This document shows positions 43,481 to 51,386 of a stretch of DNA of 64,000 nt, piece after piece (the stretch's first letter is position 1; every line of letters starts with the position of its first letter). Source of the stretch: Bacteroidota bacterium (GTDB lineage Bacteria > Bacteroidota > Bacteroidia > 2-12-FULL-35-15). The notes beneath the pieces are model-generated. The model had not been told where the DNA came from and searched no databases. It was given only the letters and a program-made list of their open reading frames with translations. The stretch is taken from contig JAOQAE010000003.1 of assembly GCA_025963725.1 (NCBI GenBank), positions 248,001-312,000 on the forward strand. Reading direction: 5' to 3'. A program made the translations under genes and the position numbers.

Positions 43481-43600
43481 GTTCTCGACTTCTCCCGATA
43501 GCTATCGGGACGAACTGACAAACTCTATCCACCTCAGGGCTTAGCGGCCTCTGCGCCCTTCTCCGCGTTCTCTGCGGTTAAAATACGTTCGCCTCCAACC
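43481..43600. repeat. Compound intergenic repeat
   Basis: The first part (43481-43519) is gttctcgac...gaactgac enclosing the perfect palindrome cccgatagctatcggg (43494-43509). The second part (about 43525-43590) reads like the 'cctctgcg...ctctgcggttaaa' spacer repeat. Both have the look of dispersed Bacteroidota repeats. No reading frame. The region fills the gap between the convergent HAD and epimerase genes. Confidence 0.55.
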
Positions 43601-43606
43601 TCCTCC

Positions 43607-44008
43607 CTACTTCATTTCCTGGCATAGCTCGATCAGCACGCCATTCGTGCCTTTCGGATGCAGGAAGCAGATGAGCTTATTATCGGCACCCTTCTTCGGC
43701 TGCTCGGAAAGAAGCGTAAACCCTTCGCCCTGCAGCCTTTTCATCTCCGAGTGGATATCATCCACCTCAAATGCGATATGATGAATGCCTTCGCCTTTTT
43801 TCTCGATGAATTTAGCTATCGGGCTATCGGGATTGGTGGCCTCCAGCAATTCGATCTTGCTGTCTCCCATCATGAAGAAGGAGGTGGAAACGCCTTCGCT
43901 CTCCACCTTTTCCAGCTTATACGCCGCTTTTCCGAAGAGCTTTTCAAACAAGAGGTTCGACTGCTCCAGGCTCTTCACTGCAATTCCTAAATGCTCGATC
44001 TTTAACAT
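43607..44008 (-). CDS. mce: Methylmalonyl-CoA epimerase
   Basis: Glyoxalase-fold enzyme of 133 residues that interconverts (R)- and (S)-methylmalonyl-CoA in propionate metabolism. The metal-binding residues are in place: His in KIEHLGIAVKSLEQ (residue 6), Glu in SKIELLEATNPDSP, His in GEGIHHIAFEVDDI, and the late Glu in VLIELCQ. The length and two-module layout match the family. No methylmalonyl-CoA mutase is in the window. Confidence 0.93.
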   Translation of the reverse strand: MLKIEHLGIAVKSLEQSNLLFEKLFGKAAYKLEKVESEGVSTSFFMMGDSKIELLEATNPDSPIAKFIEKKGEGIHHIAFEVDDIHSEMKRLQGEGFTLLSEQPKKGADNKLICFLHPKGTNGVLIELCQEMK

Positions 44009-44033
44009 GGGAAGGTATTTTTTAGAGTTGTTG

Positions 44034-44068
44034 CAAAAAAATAATCCCGATCAAAGAACCGGGATTAT
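44034..44068 (-). terminator. Terminator downstream of the gene at 44109-44909
   Basis: On the minus strand, ataatcccg / cgggattat (9 pairs, 10-base loop) followed by TTTTTTT. It lies 40 bases after the stop. Confidence 0.8.
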
Positions 44069-44108
44069 CTATGTATTGTTATTCTTAGCCTGAGCTGAAG
44101 GATCTGTT

Positions 44109-44909
44109 TTATTTCTTAATGAACTCGCCCATTTTATTGTCGTAGTTCAGGTAATAGGCGCCTTTTGGAAGGTTGGACGCATCTACCACCGACGCAAATC
44201 CGCGCTTTACAATGTTTCCGAACTGGTCGTAGATCTCGAACATGGTTTCAGTAGGTGTGCTTCCTGCGGTAAAGGTGATCTCCTTCGATACTTTTGCAGG
44301 GCTGAACGAGATCTCCGGGGAAGTTGACATGTAATCAACCGCTTTGGATACTTTCGGCTGGCCGGTGTAATCCACCTGCTTTACGCGGTATTGGTTCTTG
44401 CCTGAGTGAGGCGATACTTTAAAAGAATAATTGTTTTCGTCAGGTGTTCCGTTACCTTCCACTTCTCCAACCTTTACCCATTTATTCCAGCGGAACTGCT
44501 CGATCGTGTATGTTAATTTTCCTGTTTCTCCTTTTGTTGCCCATTTGAAAGTAAGGTCTTTGTCAACGATCATCGTAGTTACCTCAAAGGTGCTTTTTGG
44601 CTTCAGAACTTCCGGGTTCAGCACTTTCGGCTTGCAATCGTCCTTATGCGTGATCTTCACCTCTACTTTATCCCCGAGCTTCAATTGTAAATTCCTGAAA
44701 TCAATTTCGAATGCGCTTGATGCGATCTCATCTGTGGTAACATTTCCGTTTACGCGTACTTCCTGAACACAAAAACCAACACCCGAGCCGGCAAACGGAT
44801 TCTGAACATACAGATTCTTTCCCTGATAGTTTCCTTCCAAGACAATCACTCCTGTTGAAAAACCGGCAGTTGAAACTAAACTTAATATCGCAAAAAGTAA
44901 TTTTTTCAT
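44109..44909 (-). CDS. Exported protein with T9SS-like C-terminus
   Basis: Predicted exported protein of 266 residues. I use ATG 44909 (MKKLLFAILSLVSTAGFSTG); the longer frame to 44996 puts non-signal sequence first. Beta-rich throughout: an N-terminal domain (VIVLEGNYQGKNLYVQNPFA), a fibronectin-like middle (NQYRVKQVDYTGQPKVS), and a C-terminal stretch TMFEIYDQFGNIVKRG ... LPKGAYYLNYDNKMGEFIKK. This last part matches the pattern of a type A T9SS sorting domain, though it lacks the usual YPNP opening. Function unknown. Confidence 0.7.
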   Translation of the reverse strand: MKKLLFAILSLVSTAGFSTGVIVLEGNYQGKNLYVQNPFAGSGVGFCVQEVRVNGNVTTDEIASSAFEIDFRNLQLKLGDKVEVKITHKDDCKPKVLNPEVLKPKSTFEVTTMIVDKDLTFKWATKGETGKLTYTIEQFRWNKWVKVGEVEGNGTPDENNYSFKVSPHSGKNQYRVKQVDYTGQPKVSKAVDYMSTSPEISFSPAKVSKEITFTAGSTPTETMFEIYDQFGNIVKRGFASVVDASNLPKGAYYLNYDNKMGEFIKK

Positions 44910-45103
44910 TTTATCTTTAATGTTAAAAACAAGAACTTGTTTTGGGTGGTTCCGTATTTTCGAACGCAATATTATAATCTTATTTACTGAATTCAAAATA
45001 AAATTACATTATTTTTATAATTAGTCGCAAATTTATACAAATTTATCTCCCTTATTACATTATCCGTGATTTTTTGAGCCTCCCGTGAATTTTGTATATT
45101 TAT

Positions 45104-45134
45104 TTGTATATTCGTGAAAGTTGCCGTAATCTTG
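45104..45134 (+). promoter_or_regulatory. Promoter of the solute-binding protein gene
   Basis: TTG (45104-45106), 20-base spacer, TAATCTTG (45127-45134), one mismatch from TAnnTTTG. It lies in a 199-base AT-rich gap, 61 bases before the ATG. Another TAATTTTG at 45138-45145 lacks a TTG at good spacing. Confidence 0.55.
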
Positions 45135-45195
45135 CAATTAATTTTGAACTTAAATTAAGAAGTTTTTTTATCAAACCAGATATCTATTTTCAGTT

Positions 45196-46959
45196 ATGAA
45201 AAAATCGTTGTTTTTTATTCTTTCATTGGCAGTGTTCTACACTTCATGCTCCAATTCTGGCAATGGCAGCGGATCCGACAGGGTTGCCAAAGGAGATAAG
45301 GTGTATGGAGGCTCATTGCGCATCAATGAAACCGAGCAATATCAAACCCTGTATCCTTTTTCCATTACCGACATCGGCTCGGCGCACATCGCCAACCAGA
45401 TCTATGAAGGGCTTGTTAAATTCAACACAAAAGACCTCTCCATCATCCCCAGCTTAGCGGAAAAATGGGAGATCGACCCGGCCGGAACAACCTACACTTT
45501 TCACCTGAAAAAAGGCGTAATGTTCCAGGATAACGATTGCTTTGCAGAAGGAAAAGGAAGAGAAGTGAAAGCATCCGATTTTAAATATTCCTTCGAGCTT
45601 TTATGTACTGATACCAAAGACAATTCAAACTTCTCAGCTACCTTCAAAGACCGCGTCCTTGGCGCAAATAAGTTCTTCGAAGCCAGCAAAGGCAAGCCAA
45701 ACGGCGAGATCGAAGGCATAAAAGTGGTGGACGACTACACCCTTAAGATCATCCTTACCGAGCCAAGCAGCTCGTTCCTTTACATCCTTGCATCGCCTGC
45801 CGTTACTGTAATTCCGAAGGAAGCAGTTGAAAAATACGGCGTTGATGCAAAAGTGGGAACAGGGCCGTTCGTATTTGTGGAAAATTCCGGAAACGACAAA
45901 GCGATCCTGAAACGCAACAACAACTACCACGGAACCGATTCACTGGGCAACCAGCTGCCTTTCCTGGATTCTATCATCATCACTTTTTTACCGACCAAAA
46001 AACAGGAGCTGGATAACTTCCAGAACGGAGACCTCGCAATGGTGATCGGCTTACCGTCGGAATCCATCAAGGATATGGTTGAAAGCCAGATCGCTGATTT
46101 CCAGAACAAGCCGCCAAAATATGTGCTGGAGCGCTCGCCTGAAATGGCAAGCCAGTACTACGAATTTAACCTAACCAAAGAGCCTTTCAACAATGTAAAG
46201 GTGCGCCAGGCATTTTCCTACGCTATCGACAGGAACAAGATCATTGAAGAAGTACTGAAAGGCGAAGCATACGGCCCGGGAACAAACGGACTCTGCCCTC
46301 CTTCCTTCAAAGGCTACGACATCACCAAGATCACCGGCTACGATTTCGATGCTGCAAAAGCAAAAAAATTACTCGCTGAAGCCGGTTACCCTAACGGCAA
46401 AGGCTTCCCGAAAGTGAAGATCGAGCTGAACAGCGGCGGATCCAAAAATGCAAACGTTGTGCTCGAGATCCAGAAGCAGCTGATGGAAGTGCTCAATGTA
46501 AATGTTGACTTTGAAGTTGTTCCCCAGAAACAAAAGCTTGAAGATGCGAAATATGCACGCGCCGACCTGTTCCGCGCAGCATGGATCGCCGATTTCCCAA
46601 GCCCGGAGAACTTCCTGTGGACCATGTACGGAGGCTCTGTTCCAAGCGACCTTACCCAGCCTTCCTACCCGAATACGCCACGCTACAAAAGCGCTGAGTT
46701 CGACAAGCTGTTCGATGCAGGAAAATCTGCAAAAACACAGGAAGAAGCATACGAGAATTTCCTGAAGGCAGAGCAGGTGCTCATGAACGATGCACCGGTA
46801 ATGATGCTCTGGTATGATGAAAACTACCGCCTGATCAAATCCAATGTGCGCAATTTCTTCTCAAACCCTATGCGCTACAGGGATTATTCTGAAGTGTACC
46901 TGAAAGAGGTAACCCAGCCAATGGGCGGAGCCGAAGCGAAAAAAGAAGAAGGAAAATAA
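45196..46959 (+). CDS. ABC transporter substrate-binding lipoprotein, family 5 (peptide/opine type)
   Basis: Extracytoplasmic solute-binding lipoprotein of 587 residues. The lipobox ends at Cys 18 (FYTSCSNSG). The SBP_bac_5 fold is recognisable from LYPFSITDIGSAHIANQIYE near 53, TYTFHLKKGVMFQDND near 98, LKIILTEPSSSFLYILASPA near 185, and VRQAFSYAIDRNKIIEEV near 337. The family delivers oligopeptides, dipeptides or other small ligands to an ABC importer; no permease or ATPase gene is adjacent, common for this group in Bacteroidota. Its own promoter and terminator make it monocistronic. Confidence 0.92.
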   Translation: MKKSLFFILSLAVFYTSCSNSGNGSGSDRVAKGDKVYGGSLRINETEQYQTLYPFSITDIGSAHIANQIYEGLVKFNTKDLSIIPSLAEKWEIDPAGTTYTFHLKKGVMFQDNDCFAEGKGREVKASDFKYSFELLCTDTKDNSNFSATFKDRVLGANKFFEASKGKPNGEIEGIKVVDDYTLKIILTEPSSSFLYILASPAVTVIPKEAVEKYGVDAKVGTGPFVFVENSGNDKAILKRNNNYHGTDSLGNQLPFLDSIIITFLPTKKQELDNFQNGDLAMVIGLPSESIKDMVESQIADFQNKPPKYVLERSPEMASQYYEFNLTKEPFNNVKVRQAFSYAIDRNKIIEEVLKGEAYGPGTNGLCPPSFKGYDITKITGYDFDAAKAKKLLAEAGYPNGKGFPKVKIELNSGGSKNANVVLEIQKQLMEVLNVNVDFEVVPQKQKLEDAKYARADLFRAAWIADFPSPENFLWTMYGGSVPSDLTQPSYPNTPRYKSAEFDKLFDAGKSAKTQEEAYENFLKAEQVLMNDAPVMMLWYDENYRLIKSNVRNFFSNPMRYRDYSEVYLKEVTQPMGGAEAKKEEGK

Positions 46960-46975
46960 AAGAACTGTTTTTTAA

Positions 46976-47006
46976 AGGACCCCCGCTTCTTAGCGGGGGT
47001 TTTTTG
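46976..47006 (+). terminator. Terminator of the solute-binding protein gene
   Basis: acccccgc / gcgggggt stem, 6-base loop, T6 run, 20 bases after the stop. Confidence 0.9.
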
Positions 47007-47015
47007 TTTCATTGA

Positions 47016-48020
47016 ATGGCATTCACAAACTATTATATTGTACTTGGCGTACCGAACACCGCAAGCTTTGAAGAGATAAAAGCGGCATACCGCGAGCTGG
47101 CAAAAAAGTTCCATCCCGATAAAAACCCCGGCAACAAGGCCGCCGAAGATTTTTTCAAAGAGGTGCAGCAGGCATACGCCGTGCTTTCAAATCCCGAAAA
47201 AAGAAAGAAATTCGACCTGAAGTTCAGCTACGGCACCACACGGCCCGAAGCGTCAACAAAGAAAGCAAGCTACACTCCGCCCTACAGCGGCAATGCGTAC
47301 CAGTATGCACAGCAGCAGGCGCAGTACAGGCAGCAGCAACACGCGCGGCCCAACCCGCAGCCGAAGCCAAAAGCAAAGCCCGATAAATCGGAGAATCATT
47401 ACATCCTCATCAGCGTGGGAATTGCCCTTGTGCTGCTCTACTTTATCATTTCCTATTCGAGCAGTAAGCCGCAGCCCTCCGGCAAGCTCTCGCCAAAAGA
47501 TTCCGCAATGCTCTACCGCACATTTACAGAACCAGCCGAAAGGGAAGAATCTGTAAAAATAGATGAGCCGATCAGCACGTTCGAATCGCCCTACACCACT
47601 TATTTCGGCGAGGAAAGGTACGATACCGACAGCAAGAACAGCATCAGCATCAGCAACAGCGGCAACTCGGAAGCGGTGGTATGCCTTGTCGACAGCAAAG
47701 CGCCGCACCGCACCCTGCGCAACCAGTACATCCCGCTCGGCGGCACCTTTAAAATGAACAACATTCCGGATGGAAGCTATTTCCTGCGCATCTATTTCGG
47801 CAACGGCTGGGATCCCGGAAAAACCTTTCACGATATCAGCATCAAGGGAGGCTTTAAGAAAGGCCTCGGCTTTTTTACAATGAATAACGGCAGGGAAAGC
47901 CTCGTGATGCACCAGCAGCAGGTAGGCACCAGCACCTCGTATTCATCGTTCGAGATCAGCATCAACCCCTATGAGGAGGAGGACCTCAAGCCGATCACGG
48001 AGGAGGAGTTCTTTAAATAA
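47016..48020 (+). CDS. Membrane-anchored DnaJ-domain protein
   Basis: J-domain protein of 334 residues. The J domain is at residues 3-70 ([20 protein letters not shown]), with the HPD motif in [11 protein letters not shown] near 33, so it should stimulate a DnaK ATPase. A Gln/Pro/Lys-rich linker (about 75-122) leads to one membrane helix ([20 protein letters not shown], about 126-146). A C-terminal domain of about 190 residues follows ([38 protein letters not shown]) that is unlike zinc-finger or substrate domains of classical DnaJ. The C-terminal part would lie outside the membrane if the J domain is cytoplasmic. Role unknown. Confidence 0.85.
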   Translation: MAFTNYYIVLGVPNTASFEEIKAAYRELAKKFHPDKNPGNKAAEDFFKEVQQAYAVLSNPEKRKKFDLKFSYGTTRPEASTKKASYTPPYSGNAYQYAQQQAQYRQQQHARPNPQPKPKAKPDKSENHYILISVGIALVLLYFIISYSSSKPQPSGKLSPKDSAMLYRTFTEPAEREESVKIDEPISTFESPYTTYFGEERYDTDSKNSISISNSGNSEAVVCLVDSKAPHRTLRNQYIPLGGTFKMNNIPDGSYFLRIYFGNGWDPGKTFHDISIKGGFKKGLGFFTMNNGRESLVMHQQQVGTSTSYSSFEISINPYEEEDLKPITEEEFFK

Positions 48021-48027
48021 GAGCTGT

Positions 48028-48155
48028 ACCACCCCAACCCTCCTAAGAGGAGGGAGCTCATTCTGCAAACATTTTAAAAGAAATTCCTCTTAACAATTTC
48101 CTCACAATTATTCCAACAGAGCATTCCCCTCCTCCCAGGAGGGGTCAGGGGTGGT
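48028..48155. repeat. Palindrome-ended intergenic repeat, copy 1
   Basis: About 128 bases. It opens accaccccaaccctcct and closes aggggtcaggggtggt, which are imperfect inverted copies of each other. The interior is AT-rich with gcaaacattttaaaagaaat. It resembles a non-coding MITE-like element. A second copy follows after 17 bases. Confidence 0.75.
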
Positions 48156-48172
48156 TAAACGAATGCTTCAAT

Positions 48173-48301
48173 ACCACCCCCAACCCTCCTACAAGGAGGG
48201 AGTTGATCGTGCAAATATTTTAAAAGAAATTCTGATTAAAAATCCCGCTCAAATTATTCCAACGGAGCATTCCCCTCCTCCCAAAACAGGTCAGGGCTGG
48301 T
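48173..48301. repeat. Palindrome-ended intergenic repeat, copy 2
   Basis: About 129 bases in the same orientation as copy 1, sharing the ends and interior blocks (gcaaatattttaaaagaaat; attattccaacggagcat). The right end is worn (ccaaaacaggtcagggctgg instead of ccaggaggggtcaggggtgg), which suggests that it is older. Together the copies fill the gap between the DnaJ-like gene and the thioesterase gene. Confidence 0.75.
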
Positions 48302-48308
48302 TAACGGA

Positions 48309-48761
48309 TCACTTCTTCAACTCCATTTTTGCCTTCGAAACAATACTGCAGGTAAATCGGCTGATGCAGGCCAGGTCGCCTGCATCGTTATAGATCCTGA
48401 TCTCCCAGATATGGTTCATTCCTTTGATGTGCACAGGCTTGCAAACGCCCGTCACTTCGCCTCCCTTCACCGCTTTGATATGATTTGCATTGATCTCGAT
48501 CCCTACCCCGATAAATAATTCGGGGTTTACCACCAGCCAGGAAGCAATGCTGCCGAGGGTTTCCGCCAGCGCTACGGAAGCGCCGCCATGCAGGAGCCCG
48601 AAAGGCTGCTTCGTGCGCCCGTCAACAGGCATCGTGCCTTTTAGGTAGTCGTCACCTATTTCGGTTACCCGGATGTGAAGCGAATCGGCAAGCGTATTGG
48701 CGTTCATCCATTCCAGGTCTTGTGCTTTCGGCTCCCCGAACCATATTTTTCCCGTGTTCAT
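48309..48761 (-). CDS. Hotdog-fold acyl-CoA thioesterase (PaaI/YdiI type)
   Basis: Thioesterase of 150 residues. The hotdog signature PFGLLHGGASVALAETLGSI at about 53-72 includes the catalytic Glu after HGG. The second half, IGVGIEINANHIKAVKGGEV, is typical of the YdiI/MenI branch that hydrolyses aromatic or short acyl-CoA, including DHNA-CoA in menaquinone synthesis. No men genes are nearby, so the substrate is open. Confidence 0.9.
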   Translation of the reverse strand: MNTGKIWFGEPKAQDLEWMNANTLADSLHIRVTEIGDDYLKGTMPVDGRTKQPFGLLHGGASVALAETLGSIASWLVVNPELFIGVGIEINANHIKAVKGGEVTGVCKPVHIKGMNHIWEIRIYNDAGDLACISRFTCSIVSKAKMELKK

Positions 48762-48868
48762 GTTGTATGTATTGCTGTTATTAAGGTTTAGCGTATATAA
48801 ATATAGCTTTCCGGTCGGTTTCCGGATAATATACGGACTTTGAAGGCTGAACTTACAGAAAAAATGAC

Positions 48869-48876
48869 TACTTTTG
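48869..48876 (+). promoter_or_regulatory. Promoter -7 element of typA
   Basis: TACTTTTG, an exact TAnnTTTG, 50 bases before the ATG. The leader carries a small hairpin (cttcttt-gaaa-aagaag, 48882-48897). The -33 TTG is not at ideal spacing. Confidence 0.5.
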
Positions 48877-48925
48877 CACCCTTCTTTGAAAAAGAAGATT
48901 AAAATAAACAGTTATAATTTTTGAA

Positions 48926-50737
48926 ATGAAAAACATCAGAAACATTGCAATCATTGCCCACGTCGATCACGGGAAAACAACCCTGGTAGATAAAATTTTA
49001 CACACCGGGAAGCTTTTCCGTGAGAACCAGGAATCAGGGGAGCTGATCCTGGACAACAATGACCTTGAGCGTGAGCGTGGAATTACCATTTTGGCAAAGA
49101 ACGTATCCGTTAGATATAAAGGAACAAAGATCAACATTATTGATACCCCGGGCCACGCGGATTTCGGCGGCGAAGTAGAGCGCGTGCTGAACATGGCGGA
49201 TGGCGTTGTATTGCTGGTGGATGCCTTTGAAGGGCCGATGCCGCAAACACGTTTCGTAACCCAGAAAGCGCTTGCGCAGGGAAAACGCGTTGTGCTTGTG
49301 ATCAATAAAGTGGACAAGCCAAACTGCCGTCCGGATGAAGTGCATGACCAGGTATTCGACCTGTTCTTCAACCTTGATGCAACAGAAACGCAGCTGGATT
49401 TCAAAACGGTTTACGGTTCATCCAAACAAGGATGGATGGGGCCCGACTGGAAAACCCCAACAAACGATATCACATATCTTTTAGATACGATCATTGATTT
49501 CTTCCCGGAAGCTCCGAGGCAGGAAGGTACCCTGCAAATGCAGATCACATCGCTGGATTACTCTTCCTTCGTGGGACGTATCGCAGTAGGCCGTATACAG
49601 CGCGGCGAAGTGAAAGAGAACATGCCTATTTCGCTTGTGAAGCGCGATGGCACCGTGATCAAATCACGCGTAAAGGAATTATTCACATTCGAAGGACTTG
49701 GAAAAGTAAAGGCCACCGATGCTATTAAATCAGGAGAGATCGTTGCGATCACGGGGATCGACGGCTTTGAGATCGGTGATACTGTTGCTGATTTTGAAAA
49801 CCCGGAAGGCTTAACACCGATCGCGATCGATGAGCCTACCATGAACATGCTCTTCTGCATCAATAACTCTCCTTTCTTCGGGAAGGAAGGTAAGTTCGTA
49901 ACATCGCGCCACCTGCGCGACCGCCTTTACAAGGAGCTTGAAAAGAACCTTGCACTGCGCGTTGAAGAAACAAACTCTGCCGATTCGTATCTTGTATTCG
50001 GACGCGGAATTCTTCACTTGTCGGTACTGATCGAGACCATGCGCCGCGAAGGCTATGAGCTCCAGGTTGGACAGCCACAGGTTATCATTAAAGAGATTGA
50101 CGGCGTGAAATGCGAGCCGATCGAATATTTAACAGTTGACGTTCCTGAGCCAGTTTCAGGAAAGGTGATCGAGTACGTGAGCCAGCGTAAAGGCGACATG
50201 CTGCTAATGGAGCCGAAAGGCGACCTGCTGCACCTGGAGTTTGAAATTCCTTCACGCGGGATCATCGGGTTACGTAACAACATTTTAACTGCAACTGCAG
50301 GTGAGGCGATCATGGCGCACCGCTTTAAGGCATTTGAGCCATGGAAAGGCCCGATCCCAAGCCGTAACAACGGCGTGCTTATTTCCGGCGAACAGGGAAC
50401 TGCCATCGCTTACTCTATCGATAAGCTGCAGGACCGCGGCAAGTTCTTCGTGGAAGCAGGCGAGCCGATCTACACCGGACAAGTGATCGGTGAGAACAAC
50501 CGCCAGGATGATATCGTAGTGAACATCACCAAAGAGAAAAAATTAACCAACATGCGTGCCTCCGGTACGGATGATAAAATGCGCATCGCACCGAAGATCA
50601 ATTTCTCGCTTGAAGAAGCGATGGAATACATCCAGGCCGATGAGTATGTAGAGATCACCCCGGGATCGATCAGGATGCGTAAAGTGATCCTTGACGAAAC
50701 GGAGCGTAAGCGCCAGGAGAAAAAGCTGGTTGGATAA
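48926..50737 (+). CDS. typA: Ribosome-associated GTPase TypA/BipA
   Basis: Translational GTPase of 603 residues related to EF-G and LepA; it acts on the ribosome under cold or other stress. G1 is AHVDHGKTTLVDKIL at 10-24, G2 in ERGITILAKNVS near 48, G3 in DTPGHADFGGEVERV near 73, and G4 in VINKVDKPNCRPDEV near 127. Domain II, two EF-G-like alpha/beta domains and the BipA-specific C-terminal domain follow (RMRKVILDETERKR at the end). Length normal. Own promoter and terminator. Confidence 0.97.
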   Translation: MKNIRNIAIIAHVDHGKTTLVDKILHTGKLFRENQESGELILDNNDLERERGITILAKNVSVRYKGTKINIIDTPGHADFGGEVERVLNMADGVVLLVDAFEGPMPQTRFVTQKALAQGKRVVLVINKVDKPNCRPDEVHDQVFDLFFNLDATETQLDFKTVYGSSKQGWMGPDWKTPTNDITYLLDTIIDFFPEAPRQEGTLQMQITSLDYSSFVGRIAVGRIQRGEVKENMPISLVKRDGTVIKSRVKELFTFEGLGKVKATDAIKSGEIVAITGIDGFEIGDTVADFENPEGLTPIAIDEPTMNMLFCINNSPFFGKEGKFVTSRHLRDRLYKELEKNLALRVEETNSADSYLVFGRGILHLSVLIETMRREGYELQVGQPQVIIKEIDGVKCEPIEYLTVDVPEPVSGKVIEYVSQRKGDMLLMEPKGDLLHLEFEIPSRGIIGLRNNILTATAGEAIMAHRFKAFEPWKGPIPSRNNGVLISGEQGTAIAYSIDKLQDRGKFFVEAGEPIYTGQVIGENNRQDDIVVNITKEKKLTNMRASGTDDKMRIAPKINFSLEEAMEYIQADEYVEITPGSIRMRKVILDETERKRQEKKLVG

Positions 50738-50751
50738 AAATTCAATGTAAC

Positions 50752-50784
50752 AAAAACGCCTTCCATTACAGGAAGGCGTTTTTG
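50752..50784 (+). terminator. typA: Terminator of typA
   Basis: aaaaacgccttcc / ggaaggcgttttt, 13 pairs, 6-base loop, T-rich tail, 15 bases after the stop. Confidence 0.9.
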
Positions 50785-50831
50785 TTTATGGATGTTTTGC
50801 TTTATATTAGTATGATCACAATTATTTCATA

Positions 50832-51386
50832 ATGGCATCAGCATTCGGGCATGCATACATGGCTTACGCGATCGGGTCGGGTTACGATGACAGGATCCGC
50901 AACGGGAAATTCCTTTTCCTCGGCATCCTCTGCTCTATTCTCCCCGATGCCGATGTGATCGGCTTTCAGTTCGGCATTGCTTACGATTCGTTCTGGGGAC
51001 ACCGCGGCTTCACTCACTCTATTCTGTTTGCGCTGCTGCTGGGAATTTTCGTCAGCTTCCTGTTCTACAAAAACCGGATCACAACAAAAGAAGGGCTGCG
51101 CTGCATCTTCTTCTTCTTTTTCTGCACGCTTTCTCACAGCCTGCTCGATGCTATGACCAGCGGCGGACTCGGTGTTGCATTTTTTTCTCCCTTTAACAAC
51201 GGGCGCTATTTCTTTCCATGGCAGCCCATTCAAGTTTCGCCCATTGGCGCAGCTAAATTTTTCGGGGAGCGCGGACTGCGTGTGATCGTGAGTGAAGCAT
51301 TGTGGATCGGGATTCCCTGCAGCATTTACATAGTTGTTGTGAAGATTTATCGGAGAATAAAAAGAACAAACAGCAGGCAGGTATGA
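50832..51386 (+). CDS. Membrane metal-dependent hydrolase (YdjM/DUF457 type)
   Basis: Integral membrane protein of 184 residues. The conserved metal-binding set is visible: His in SAFGHAYMAYAIG (residue 7), Asp in LPDADVIGFQFG, the HRGFTHSILFALLLG block near 57, and HSLLDAMTSGG near 105. About four helices. The family is annotated as an inner-membrane hydrolase related to YdjM; the substrate is unknown. Its stop overlaps the start of the next gene (ATGA). Confidence 0.85.
   Translation: MASAFGHAYMAYAIGSGYDDRIRNGKFLFLGILCSILPDADVIGFQFGIAYDSFWGHRGFTHSILFALLLGIFVSFLFYKNRITTKEGLRCIFFFFFCTLSHSLLDAMTSGGLGVAFFSPFNNGRYFFPWQPIQVSPIGAAKFFGERGLRVIVSEALWIGIPCSIYIVVVKIYRRIKRTNSRQV

Noticed and set aside
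48151-48393. Open frame of 80 codons on the plus strand
   Set aside because: It runs through the second repeat copy and into the 3' end of the thioesterase gene; no conserved features.
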